The notes beneath the pieces were generated by a model that ran no database searches, was not told the origin of the DNA, and saw nothing but the letters and a program-made list of their open reading frames with translations. Shown here piece after piece: positions 31,924 to 39,119 of a stretch of 64,000 bases of DNA; the stretch's first letter is position 1; each line of letters opens with the position of its first letter. This stretch comes from Runella sp. CRIBMP (GTDB lineage: Bacteria; Bacteroidota; Bacteroidia; Cytophagales; Spirosomataceae). The stretch spans positions 62,001 to 126,000 of the forward strand of contig NZ_JAAAKZ010000006.1 of the NCBI RefSeq assembly GCF_009905605.1, read 5' to 3'. The position numbers and the translations under genes were made by a program.

Positions 31924-32823
31924 ATGATCGAATATGTAAAAAGTTCAAAGGCATCCCCCTCGCCTTTGTTTTCCATCATCATTCCTACGTGGAATAATCT
32001 GTCTTATTTACAAACCTGCATCAGAAGCATCCGCCAAAACTCTGCGTATCCACATCAAATTGTTTTGCACATCAATGAAGGAAAAGATGGTACGCCCGAG
32101 TGGGCACAAAAAGAAGGGATAGATTACAGTATTTCAGCTGAAAATGTAGGAATATGTATGGGCTGTAACGCCGCTTTTTCGTTAACCCAAGCGGATTATG
32201 TGCTCTACATGAACGACGACATGTATGCCTGCCCCGACTGGGACACCCATCTGTATCAGGCCATTAAAGACTACGGAAAAGACGATTTTTATTTTTCTGG
32301 CACGCAGATTGAGCGGCATCCCAACCCCTACGGTTATGTAATCGGAGGGCGTGATTATGGCGATTCACTGCAAAATTTTCAGGAAAATAAACTGTTGAAA
32401 GAATATAAAAACTTAGCAGTGGCTGATTGGCAGGGGGCTTCATTTCCGCCCAGCGTGATGCACCGCCATACGTGGAACCTGATTGGCGGATTCAGCATTG
32501 AATTCAGTCCGGGTATGTATTCTGACCCCGACATTAGCCGTAAAATGTGGGAAGTGGGCATCCGGAATTTTAAAGGAATCGGCAAGAGTTTGGTCTATCA
32601 TTTTGGTTCTAAGTCTGTTAGCCGTATTTCCCACAACCCTGGTAGGAAGCAATTTTTACGAAAATGGGGAGTGACCGCCCGTACTTTCTACGACTTTTAC
32701 CTCAATTTTTACAGTAAAAACCGTACAAGTTTTGCCTTGTCAAATTCATTTACTTCCAATTCAGATCTATTTCGGTTTAAATTTAAAGTACTTTTAGACC
32801 GAATACGATTGTACTTTTGGTAA
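31924..32823 (+). CDS. GT2-family glycosyltransferase
   Basis: A 299-residue GT-A protein. FSIIIPTWNNLSYLQTCIRS at residues 17-36 is the nucleotide-sugar-binding start, and YMNDDMYACPDW near residue 98 holds the metal-binding acidic residues. No transmembrane segment is evident, so it probably acts at the cytoplasmic face. Donor and acceptor are unknown. The gene stands alone between two terminators and converges with the esterase gene. Confidence 0.85.
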   Translation: MIEYVKSSKASPSPLFSIIIPTWNNLSYLQTCIRSIRQNSAYPHQIVLHINEGKDGTPEWAQKEGIDYSISAENVGICMGCNAAFSLTQADYVLYMNDDMYACPDWDTHLYQAIKDYGKDDFYFSGTQIERHPNPYGYVIGGRDYGDSLQNFQENKLLKEYKNLAVADWQGASFPPSVMHRHTWNLIGGFSIEFSPGMYSDPDISRKMWEVGIRNFKGIGKSLVYHFGSKSVSRISHNPGRKQFLRKWGVTARTFYDFYLNFYSKNRTSFALSNSFTSNSDLFRFKFKVLLDRIRLYFW

Positions 32824-32829
32824 AATGAG

Positions 32830-32868
32830 GCGCGGCCTTTGATGAACATAATACATCAAAGGCCGCGC
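32830..32868. terminator. Strong bidirectional terminator
   Basis: A perfect 15-bp stem GCGCGGCCTTTGATG/CATCAAAGGCCGCGC around AACATAATA lies between stops at 32823 and 32890. Confidence 0.9.
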
Positions 32869-32889
32869 TGCGTTTTTATTCTTTTCGTT

Positions 32890-33840
32890 TTACTGAATAT
32901 ATCCCATTCCAACCAGCCATTGATGGCAGCTTTCGGGCCAGCTGTGCACCGAGCCTTTGAGCTTTTTTGCCAGTCCAAACCCATGCCCGCCGTTTTCGTA
33001 AAGCAGCATGGACGCAGGAATCCGAAGTTTACGAAGGGCGTCATAATACAACATGCTGTTTTCTACGGGTACGCCTTTATCGTCGGTGGCGTGGACGAGT
33101 AGGGTAGGAGGAGTTTGGGCAGATACCTGTTTTTCGGCCGAATAATGCTCTAATTGTTCCTGTGAAGGCGTTTTTCCAAATAGTCTTTCAAATGACCCTG
33201 CGTGCTTAAATGGTCCAGAAGTAATGACGGGATACATCAAAATGGAGAAATTCGGCTTACATACTTGCACGTCAGATAGATTTTCGAAGCCTTTTAATTC
33301 TTTGGCCTGATGCCAAAGCGTGCTGACCGTGGCAGCCAAATGCCCCCCTGCCGAGAAACCCATAATGCCAATACGATTGGGGTCAATGTTGTATTTATCG
33401 GCACTTTCTCGAATTATTTTAATGCCCTGAAGGGCATCCTGAAGTGCCACTTCGTGTTTGTTAGACCAAAGTTTATCGTCGGGTAATCGATATTTCAATA
33501 CAAATGCCGTCACACCGATGCTATTGAACCACTTTGCCACATCTACACCCTCATGGCCCGATGCTTCGATGGCGTAGCCTCCGCCGGGGCAAATCATCAC
33601 CGCCGCTCCATTGGGAGTGGTAGGAACATAGACCGAAAGCGTGGGAAAAACAATGTTGCTGATTCGTAAAATACCGTCGTTGCCTACTTCGATTTTTTCT
33701 TGAATTGAACGATTTTGTAAATCATTGGGCATCTGTCCATTGGACCAAAGAGAAATGACGGTTTGGGAACGCGACATGGTAGAATGCAGGCTAAAAAATA
33801 ATAATGGTAAAACGAAAACTAAACGATAACAGCGCGGCAT
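32890..33840 (-). CDS. Secreted alpha/beta-hydrolase esterase
   Basis: A 316-residue protein with a signal peptide (LVFVLPLLFFSLHSTMS). The fold is that of the carbohydrate/lipid esterase group: VMICPGGGYAIEASGHEG (oxyanion glycines), serine in MGFSAGGHLAATVS, aspartate in HATDDKGVP and histidine in ENGGHGFGLA. The gene context of glycosidases suggests deacetylation of sugars, but the substrate is not defined. It ends at a shared terminator with the glycosyltransferase gene. The gap behind it (33841-34033) holds an unexplained plus-strand promoter and short frame. Confidence 0.85.
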   Translation of the reverse strand: MPRCYRLVFVLPLLFFSLHSTMSRSQTVISLWSNGQMPNDLQNRSIQEKIEVGNDGILRISNIVFPTLSVYVPTTPNGAAVMICPGGGYAIEASGHEGVDVAKWFNSIGVTAFVLKYRLPDDKLWSNKHEVALQDALQGIKIIRESADKYNIDPNRIGIMGFSAGGHLAATVSTLWHQAKELKGFENLSDVQVCKPNFSILMYPVITSGPFKHAGSFERLFGKTPSQEQLEHYSAEKQVSAQTPPTLLVHATDDKGVPVENSMLYYDALRKLRIPASMLLYENGGHGFGLAKKLKGSVHSWPESCHQWLVGMGYIQ

Positions 33841-34033
33841 AACGGTTTGGAAGTTGAAAAATAAAGGAATTTACTTTTGTATTTCATAAAAAGCACTTGA
33901 TTTATAAAAGCTAACCTATTTTGTAAATATTGGTTCATGGTTGCTGTAAAAACAGAGACAATGAGTTTATTAGAAATCACTTTTTATCTTTGATTATCAG
34001 TTGTTTATGAAGGCGTTTTGGAGTTTGCTTTTA

Positions 34034-34627
34034 TTAATAAGTTTTGAGCCAGCCCGTCAGACTGAGGCGCTCGTGCGTAGCGGGAAGAACTTCGTGCTCC
34101 AATACATCGGCTTCAAAACAAACTAATCTTCCACCAACGGGAGAGATTTTGACGGGTGGTTTGTTGGGCAAGTAAATCACCAACTCGCCGCCATCAGTGG
34201 CCTGCCAATCTTCATTCAAATAACAAATGACTGATATTTTGCGGTGCGAATCGGTTTTGAAACGGTCGAGGTGGCGCTTGTAAAAAGTCCCGATTGGGTA
34301 TAAGGCATAGTGAAACTCAAAATCTTTCAGTCCCAAATAACAGCTTTGGTTGAGGGATTGAATCAGCGCGTTGATTTTTTTAAAGTATACCTGCTCTATT
34401 TCAACGACCGAAGATTCTTCCAACCATAAAATTTGGTCGCCTCTAACCAAGACTTGGATGTGCTGGGCGCTGCCTTGCCCGATGCTTGCTTCCTTAAAAC
34501 TGCCCGCCGCGTGGCGTTTTCTGAGATTGATGACCAAGTCGTTTATTTCTTCGGTGGTCAGAAAAGAATCAATTACTCCGTAGCTTTGCTCGGAAAGGCT
34601 ATCTATCAGATTATCAAACAATTCCAT
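34034..34627 (-). CDS. 2-oxoglutarate/Fe(II)-dependent oxygenase (PKHD/prolyl hydroxylase-like)
   Basis: A 197-residue protein from ATG 34627; TTG at 34672 would add 15 residues. The double-stranded beta-helix carries the iron ligands in HLDRFKTDSHRKISVICYL and the histidine in DVLEHEVLPATHERLSLTGWL; the arginine in the last segment should bind 2-oxoglutarate. Members hydroxylate proteins or small molecules. It is divergent from the GNAT gene, and overlapping promoters lie between them. Confidence 0.85.
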   Translation of the reverse strand: MELFDNLIDSLSEQSYGVIDSFLTTEEINDLVINLRKRHAAGSFKEASIGQGSAQHIQVLVRGDQILWLEESSVVEIEQVYFKKINALIQSLNQSCYLGLKDFEFHYALYPIGTFYKRHLDRFKTDSHRKISVICYLNEDWQATDGGELVIYLPNKPPVKISPVGGRLVCFEADVLEHEVLPATHERLSLTGWLKTY

Positions 34628-34701
34628 AGTTTGTATTGATAACCAAGTTGTCTTCCAACAAATGACTCTCAACGGTTAGGGGAGAAGCATTGTTGCTATC
34701 C

Positions 34702-34732
34702 TTGCTCAAAAGTAGACATTTTTTTACCTTTG
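34702..34732 (+). promoter_or_regulatory. Promoter of the GNAT gene
   Basis: TTG at 34702-34704 and TACCTTTG at 34725-34732, 20 nt apart. The leader to ATG 34884 would be about 145 nt and contains a 7-bp inverted repeat CTTTGTG/CACAAAG (34824-34846). Confidence 0.45.
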
Positions 34733-34740
34733 TTACGCAA
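34707..34740 (-). promoter_or_regulatory. Promoter of the oxygenase gene
   Basis: The minus strand has -7 TACTTTTG (plus 34707-34714) and a TTG at plus 34738-34740, 23 nt upstream. The ATG is 80 nt downstream. Overlaps the divergent promoter of the GNAT gene. Confidence 0.4.
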
Positions 34741-34883
34741 TTTAACTTTATTGCCTCTGCAACTCACAACTTTCATCTCATTGCCTGATAGGGTGGCGTA
34801 ACGGCGCTGAGCCGCTTTGATTACTTTGTGGATACATTTCACAAAGCATAACTGTATTGTTTACGTCCAACTAATTTTTTCCC

Positions 34884-35411
34884 ATGTTTCAGTTAGAATC
34901 AACTCGTTTGCGGTTAATTCCGCTCAATACAACCCAATTGCAACTACACGCGGCTGATTACGACGCGCTTCAACGCTCGTTGGGGCTGGTTCCGCGCCCC
35001 ATGCAGATGGAAGAATATTTTCAGAATGAATTTGATGATGCATTGGCCAATTATTGGCTACCCGAAACCGCCGCCAACGCCTCGCGGTATGAATGGTTTA
35101 CCAACTGGCTCATCGTGTACAAATCAGAGAATTGCGTCGCTGGTGGAATCGGCGTGGCAGGCTTGCCCAATGACCAAGGCGAAACAGAAATTGGCTACGG
35201 AATCGACCAGTCTTTTCGGGGGCAGGGAGTTGCCACCGAAGCGCTCGAATGTCTGGCCGAATGGGTGTTTAAAAACCGTGCCTTAAAGGCGCTGATTGCG
35301 CATACCCCCGTGGCATTGGTCAATTCACAACGGGTTTTGATGAAAGCAGGTTTTGAGCAAATAAGTGAAAATGAAGGGCTTATTTTGTGGCGAAAATTAA
35401 ACGCAAATTAG
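34884..35411 (+). CDS. GNAT-family N-acetyltransferase (RimJ/RimL-like)
   Basis: A 175-residue protein of the acetyltransferase_3 type. QLESTRLRLIPL opens the fold. The acetyl-CoA pyrophosphate loop is in YGIDQSFRGQGVATEALECLAEWVF, and the C-terminal strand is VLMKAGFEQI. It acetylates an amine of a protein or metabolite; the target is unknown. It is followed 44 nt later by the FKBP gene, so co-transcription is possible. Confidence 0.9.
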   Translation: MFQLESTRLRLIPLNTTQLQLHAADYDALQRSLGLVPRPMQMEEYFQNEFDDALANYWLPETAANASRYEWFTNWLIVYKSENCVAGGIGVAGLPNDQGETEIGYGIDQSFRGQGVATEALECLAEWVFKNRALKALIAHTPVALVNSQRVLMKAGFEQISENEGLILWRKLNAN

Positions 35412-35455
35412 GTATCACTCCCGAAAAACCGTAGGTTTGCTAAAAATTTGTATCA

Positions 35456-35968
35456 ATGAAAATAGCACCTAATCAAGTCGTAGCGGTAACCTACGAACTG
35501 AGTCTTTTGAACGACGGCGACGAATGGCAAATGGTCGAAACCGTTGGTGATGACCAACCTATGTATTTTATTCAAGGCATGAGTGGCCTTCCCGAAGCAT
35601 TTGAAGACCGATTGAATGGTCTTGCCGAAGGCGATACTTTTGACTTTAAATTAGACCCAGAACAGGGTTACGGAGATTATGACACCGAAGCCGTTGCGGA
35701 GATTCCTTTGGAAGTATTCAAAGTGGATGGCAAACTTCAGGAAGACATCCTTCAAGTAGGCAATATGGTTCCGATGACCAACGAAGAAGGACATCGTTTG
35801 ATGGGCCAAATCGTTGAAATTGACGAAGAGTTTGTTTTGATGGATTTTAACCATCCATTGGCTGGACGTGAAATGCATTTTGTGGGAAAAGTACAAAAAG
35901 TGCGCGCTGCTACGGCCGAAGAACTGGAGCACGGACACGTCCACGGCGACGGCGGAGTGCATCACTAA
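35456..35968 (+). CDS. SlyD-like FKBP-type peptidyl-prolyl isomerase
   Basis: A 170-residue protein with the split FKBP (SlyD) layout: FKBP strands around MKIAPNQVVAVTYELSL, FIQGMSGLPEAFEDRLNGL, then the insert-in-flap domain (about 70-120), closing with VLMDFNHPLAGREMHFVGKV. The tail HGHVHGDGGVHH is rich in histidine and may bind nickel or other metals as in SlyD. It acts in folding and metal handling in the cytoplasm. A hairpin terminator follows. Confidence 0.9.
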   Translation: MKIAPNQVVAVTYELSLLNDGDEWQMVETVGDDQPMYFIQGMSGLPEAFEDRLNGLAEGDTFDFKLDPEQGYGDYDTEAVAEIPLEVFKVDGKLQEDILQVGNMVPMTNEEGHRLMGQIVEIDEEFVLMDFNHPLAGREMHFVGKVQKVRAATAEELEHGHVHGDGGVHH

Positions 35969-35972
35969 AACT

Positions 35973-36019
35973 AACGTCGGCGAGGGCTGGGCGCTCCCGT
36001 TTAAATCCTCGCCGATGTT
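35973..36019. terminator. Bidirectional terminator
   Basis: A 13-bp stem (one G-U pair) between AACGTCGGCGAGG and CCTCGCCGATGTT separates the convergent FKBP and agmatine deiminase genes. Confidence 0.8.
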
Positions 36020-36056
36020 GTTTTGTAGGTTGTTGTATAAACCTTGCTGACGTTGA

Positions 36057-37106
36057 TTATACAATAGGTTCCTGCTGACTCAGGCAGTGAAAACTTCCCA
36101 AGCCCCACACGATTTCGGTCGAATCAATTCCCACCACCTTTCGGTCGGTAAAACACTGACTCAGAATGTCTAGCGCCCTTTGGTCATTATCGCAACGAAA
36201 CGTAGGTACAATGACGGCGGCATTGCTGATATAAAAGTTGGCGTAGGAGGCCGGTAATCGCAACTCATCACTGTATACAGGCGTTGGCATAGGCAACTCT
36301 ACGATATTGAGTTGTTTGCCGTTGAGCAACCGCATTTGCTTCAATTCGTGCAGGTTTTCCTGTAAGATGTCGTAGTTGGCGTCCGATTTATTTTCTTCAA
36401 TAATGGTCACCACGGTATCTTCGTTTACAAACCGAACGGTATCATCAATGTGTCCGTCGGTATCGTCACCCACGATGCCATCGCCCACCCAAAGAACCTG
36501 CTCAACCCCGTAATAATCGTACAAATACTGCTCAATTTGTCCTTGATTGAGGTGCGGATTGCGGTTTTCGTTCAACAAACACGCCCGGCTCGTCATCACA
36601 GTCCCTTTACCATTGAACTCTACCGAGCCGCCTTCCATGATGATGCCCGGTGTGACGTATTCTAACCCTAAATAATGGGCGATGGCCACGGGAATCAGGT
36701 CATCGTTGTCGAAAGGAGGATATTTTCCACCCCATGCATTGTAGCCCCAATTCACTACCAAACGCTCGTTGGTGTCAGGGTTGATGAGAATGCCCGGCCC
36801 GTGGTCGCGGCACCATGAGTCGTTGGTGGCGTGTAGCGGCAATTCAATCTGGTTCATGTCCACCCCTGCGTTGAGTAGGTGAAGCTGTATGGTTTGTTTT
36901 ACGATTTCGTTGTGGGCATTGATGCACACCTTTTCGCCTTCGCTGATGTTTTTGATAAATTCAAGGTATGCAGGAAGCATTTTCGGCTGACGTTCGTATG
37001 TCCAAGAAGCCTCCGTGTGCGGAAAACTCAACCAAGTGGCGCGGTGTGGGTGCCATTCGGCGGGGAAAAAAAAGCCCCGTTGTTTGGGCGTGGATTGATT
37101 TGACAT
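36057..37106 (-). CDS. Agmatine deiminase/peptidyl-arginine deiminase family protein
   Basis: A 349-residue enzyme from ATG 37106 (MSNQSTPKQRGFFFPAEWHP); a -7 element 33 nt upstream argues against the starts at 37127 and 37187. The pentein-fold catalytic features are in GIVGDDTDGHIDDTVRF (Asp and His), NDSWCRDHGPG and the nucleophilic cysteine in GSFHCLSQQEP at the C-terminus. It converts agmatine to N-carbamoylputrescine in polyamine synthesis, or is the closely related PAD type. There is no signal peptide, favouring agmatine. Confidence 0.9.
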   Translation of the reverse strand: MSNQSTPKQRGFFFPAEWHPHRATWLSFPHTEASWTYERQPKMLPAYLEFIKNISEGEKVCINAHNEIVKQTIQLHLLNAGVDMNQIELPLHATNDSWCRDHGPGILINPDTNERLVVNWGYNAWGGKYPPFDNDDLIPVAIAHYLGLEYVTPGIIMEGGSVEFNGKGTVMTSRACLLNENRNPHLNQGQIEQYLYDYYGVEQVLWVGDGIVGDDTDGHIDDTVRFVNEDTVVTIIEENKSDANYDILQENLHELKQMRLLNGKQLNIVELPMPTPVYSDELRLPASYANFYISNAAVIVPTFRCDNDQRALDILSQCFTDRKVVGIDSTEIVWGLGSFHCLSQQEPIV

Positions 37107-37138
37107 ATTGCTAATACGCTGTTTCATGTTTTGTGGCG

Positions 37139-37146
37139 CAAAAATA
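37139..37146 (-). promoter_or_regulatory. -7 element (TATTTTTG, minus strand) of the agmatine deiminase gene
   Basis: The plus strand reads CAAAAATA. It predicts a start point about 26 nt before ATG 37106. Confidence 0.45.
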
Positions 37147-37248
37147 GGCAGAATTGTAGATTGTTTTATGCGTAAGTTGCCACCCACTTTCCCAAAATAC
37201 CCTTATATTTAATGAAAAATCACGTTCATTTATAAACCTTTCTACTCC

Positions 37249-37785
37249 ATGCGTACCAGCTTTTACTCTCTTTTAGCCCTTTTCTTTTTCATTAGTTTGG
37301 CCAGTCAGGCGCAGAAAAAATTTCCTTTTATCAAGAGTGGTGGCAGCATGTTTGAAGTGCCAGAGGCGGAGCCTATTGCCGATAAAAAGATGAAATACAA
37401 GGTGTTGTATGAAATCTCCAAAGGCGCTGATAAGCCTGATTCTGTCAATGCCACGCTCGACAAATTGGCCCGCTTGGTCAATCTGCATCTTTCGGCGGGC
37501 ATTCCTAGAGAGAATTTAGACGTGGTAGCGGTGGTGCATTTTTTGGGTACACCCCTGATTTTGAACGACGAAGCCTACAAGAAAAAATACGGGATGCCCA
37601 ATCCCAATACCACCCTTATCAACGAGTTGACCGCCAACGGCGTCAAAATATACATCTGTGGACAATCGCTCTACATGCGCAAAATGGAGCAGGAGCCCCG
37701 CAATCCCAACATTAAAGTGACACTCTCGGCCATGCTGCTGATGACTACGCTGCAATCGAAGGGGTATGTGATGGTGATACCGTAA
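37249..37785 (+). CDS. Secreted DsrE/DsrF-like protein
   Basis: A 178-residue protein with a signal peptide (FYSLLALFFFISLASQAQ). The mature part is DsrE-like: LYEISKGADKPDSVNATLDKLARLVNLH, VAVVHFLGTPLI and KIYICGQSLYMRKM, the latter with the single cysteine usual in this family. DsrE proteins relay sulfur, but the exported versions are not characterised. It ends at a dispersed hairpin repeat. Confidence 0.75.
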   Translation: MRTSFYSLLALFFFISLASQAQKKFPFIKSGGSMFEVPEAEPIADKKMKYKVLYEISKGADKPDSVNATLDKLARLVNLHLSAGIPRENLDVVAVVHFLGTPLILNDEAYKKKYGMPNPNTTLINELTANGVKIYICGQSLYMRKMEQEPRNPNIKVTLSAMLLMTTLQSKGYVMVIP

Positions 37786-37807
37786 ATTTTTTTAAGCAAG
37801 ACGAAAG

Positions 37808-37854
37808 GTAGGGGCAGGCCCGCTGGTCGGCGGACCGTTCACGTCTGCCCCTAC
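37808..37854. repeat. Dispersed repeat of the GTAGGGGCAG type
   Basis: GTAGGGGCAG (37808-37817) pairs with CTGCCCCTAC (37845-37854), with an inner GGTC/GACC. Arms match those at 22781-22870 and near 56220. No gene in this gap. Confidence 0.75.
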
Positions 37855-37907
37855 GCGTTTAAATTATAATTTGGCGCACTTTTCGCCCAAAGCAAGCCGA
37901 CATTCTT

Positions 37908-37915
37908 TAATTTTG
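37908..37915 (+). promoter_or_regulatory. -7 element TAATTTTG before holB
   Basis: TAATTTTGCAGAC at 37908 repeats the sequence before sufC. Predicted start about 20 nt before TTG 37941. Confidence 0.45.
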
Positions 37916-37940
37916 CAGACAACATCCAATCGCTTCTATT

Positions 37941-39059
37941 TTGCTTTTTAAGAATATACTCGGTCACGACGATACCAAGCGCGCACTGATTCGCTCCGTA
38001 CAGAATAACCACGTTGCGCATGCCCAGCTTTTTGACGGGCCCGTGGGCGGGGCGGGCATTGCGTTGGCGTGGGCGTTTGCTACGTTTGTCAATTGCGAAG
38101 ACCGTCAGCCCGACGATGCCTGCGGGCGTTGTGCTTCTTGTTCCAAGATGCGTAAGTTGGTCCACCCCGATGTGTATCATATCTTTCCGTTGCCTCGCAC
38201 CCCCAAAGAAGGGGAGGATTTGTTGGGTGAACTAACGCCTAAATGGCGTGCTTTTTTAGAAGAACATCCTTACCGAACGCTCCCCGAATGGTTGGCGTAT
38301 ATTAACGCCACCGGCAATCAACAGGGAATTATTCCCATCAAAGAATCAAGGAATATTGTTAGTAAGCTGTCACTCAAGGCGTTTGAGGGGGAGTTTAAAA
38401 TCATGCTGTTTTGGCAACCTGAATTGCTCAATGTACAAGCGGCCAATGCCCTGTTGAAGATTCTGGAAGAACCGCCCGAAAAGACACTGTTTTTGATTGT
38501 TTCCAGTCAGTCGGATAAATTATTGACTACCATCATTTCCCGCACGCAACGTGTAGCCATTCGTGCCTTTACGGATGAAGAAGTGACGCAGTTTTTGGCC
38601 CAAAAAAGGATTGATGAGCGACGGGCGCGGCAGATTGCGTATCTCTGTGAAGGGAATCTGGCCGAGGCCATGCGCCTGACCAACGAGACGGAAGACGACC
38701 GCCACGCGTGGTTTGCGCAATGGATGCGTAAATGCTACTCGCGAGACTTTGTGTCTTTGGTCAAACTTGCGGATGAATTTGATACGTTGGGCAAAGAGAA
38801 ACAAAAAGGGATTTTCGACTATACCCTCAATCTGTTTCGGGATTTGTTTTTGTGGCAAAACGGCGTGGAGGAATTGCTACGGTTGCAGGACGAAGAACTG
38901 AGTTTTGTGCAAAAATTTGGCAAAGCCGTCAACCCAGGAGCCATTGAGTTACTGATTCAGGAAATCACCGACGGCTACTATCACCTCGAACGTAACGCCC
39001 GCGCCAAAGTGTTGTTTCTGGATATTTCGTTGACGGCAGCTCGGACGATGCGCGTTTAA
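37941..39059 (+). CDS. holB: DNA polymerase III delta-prime subunit (HolB)
   Basis: A 372-residue clamp-loader subunit. A TTG start gives MLFKNILGHDDTKRALIRSV, the usual delta-prime opening. The zinc module CEDRQPDDACGRCASC follows, then FKIMLFWQPELLNVQAANALLKILEEPPEKTLFLI and the SRTQRV region. Walker A is replaced (GPVGGAGIALAW), typical of the inactive delta-prime ATPase. It acts in the clamp loader at replication forks. A strong terminator follows. Confidence 0.93.
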   Translation: MLFKNILGHDDTKRALIRSVQNNHVAHAQLFDGPVGGAGIALAWAFATFVNCEDRQPDDACGRCASCSKMRKLVHPDVYHIFPLPRTPKEGEDLLGELTPKWRAFLEEHPYRTLPEWLAYINATGNQQGIIPIKESRNIVSKLSLKAFEGEFKIMLFWQPELLNVQAANALLKILEEPPEKTLFLIVSSQSDKLLTTIISRTQRVAIRAFTDEEVTQFLAQKRIDERRARQIAYLCEGNLAEAMRLTNETEDDRHAWFAQWMRKCYSRDFVSLVKLADEFDTLGKEKQKGIFDYTLNLFRDLFLWQNGVEELLRLQDEELSFVQKFGKAVNPGAIELLIQEITDGYYHLERNARAKVLFLDISLTAARTMRV

Positions 39060-39062
39060 TCA

Positions 39063-39107
39063 AACCCCATCAGATGATTTGGTAAAGCTGGCTCATCTGA
39101 TGGGGTT
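39063..39107. terminator. Bidirectional terminator after holB
   Basis: AACCCCATCAGATGA pairs perfectly (15 bp) with TCATCTGATGGGGTT around a 15-nt loop, between convergent stops at 39059 and 39120. Confidence 0.9.
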
Positions 39108-39119
39108 GTAGGTATATCT

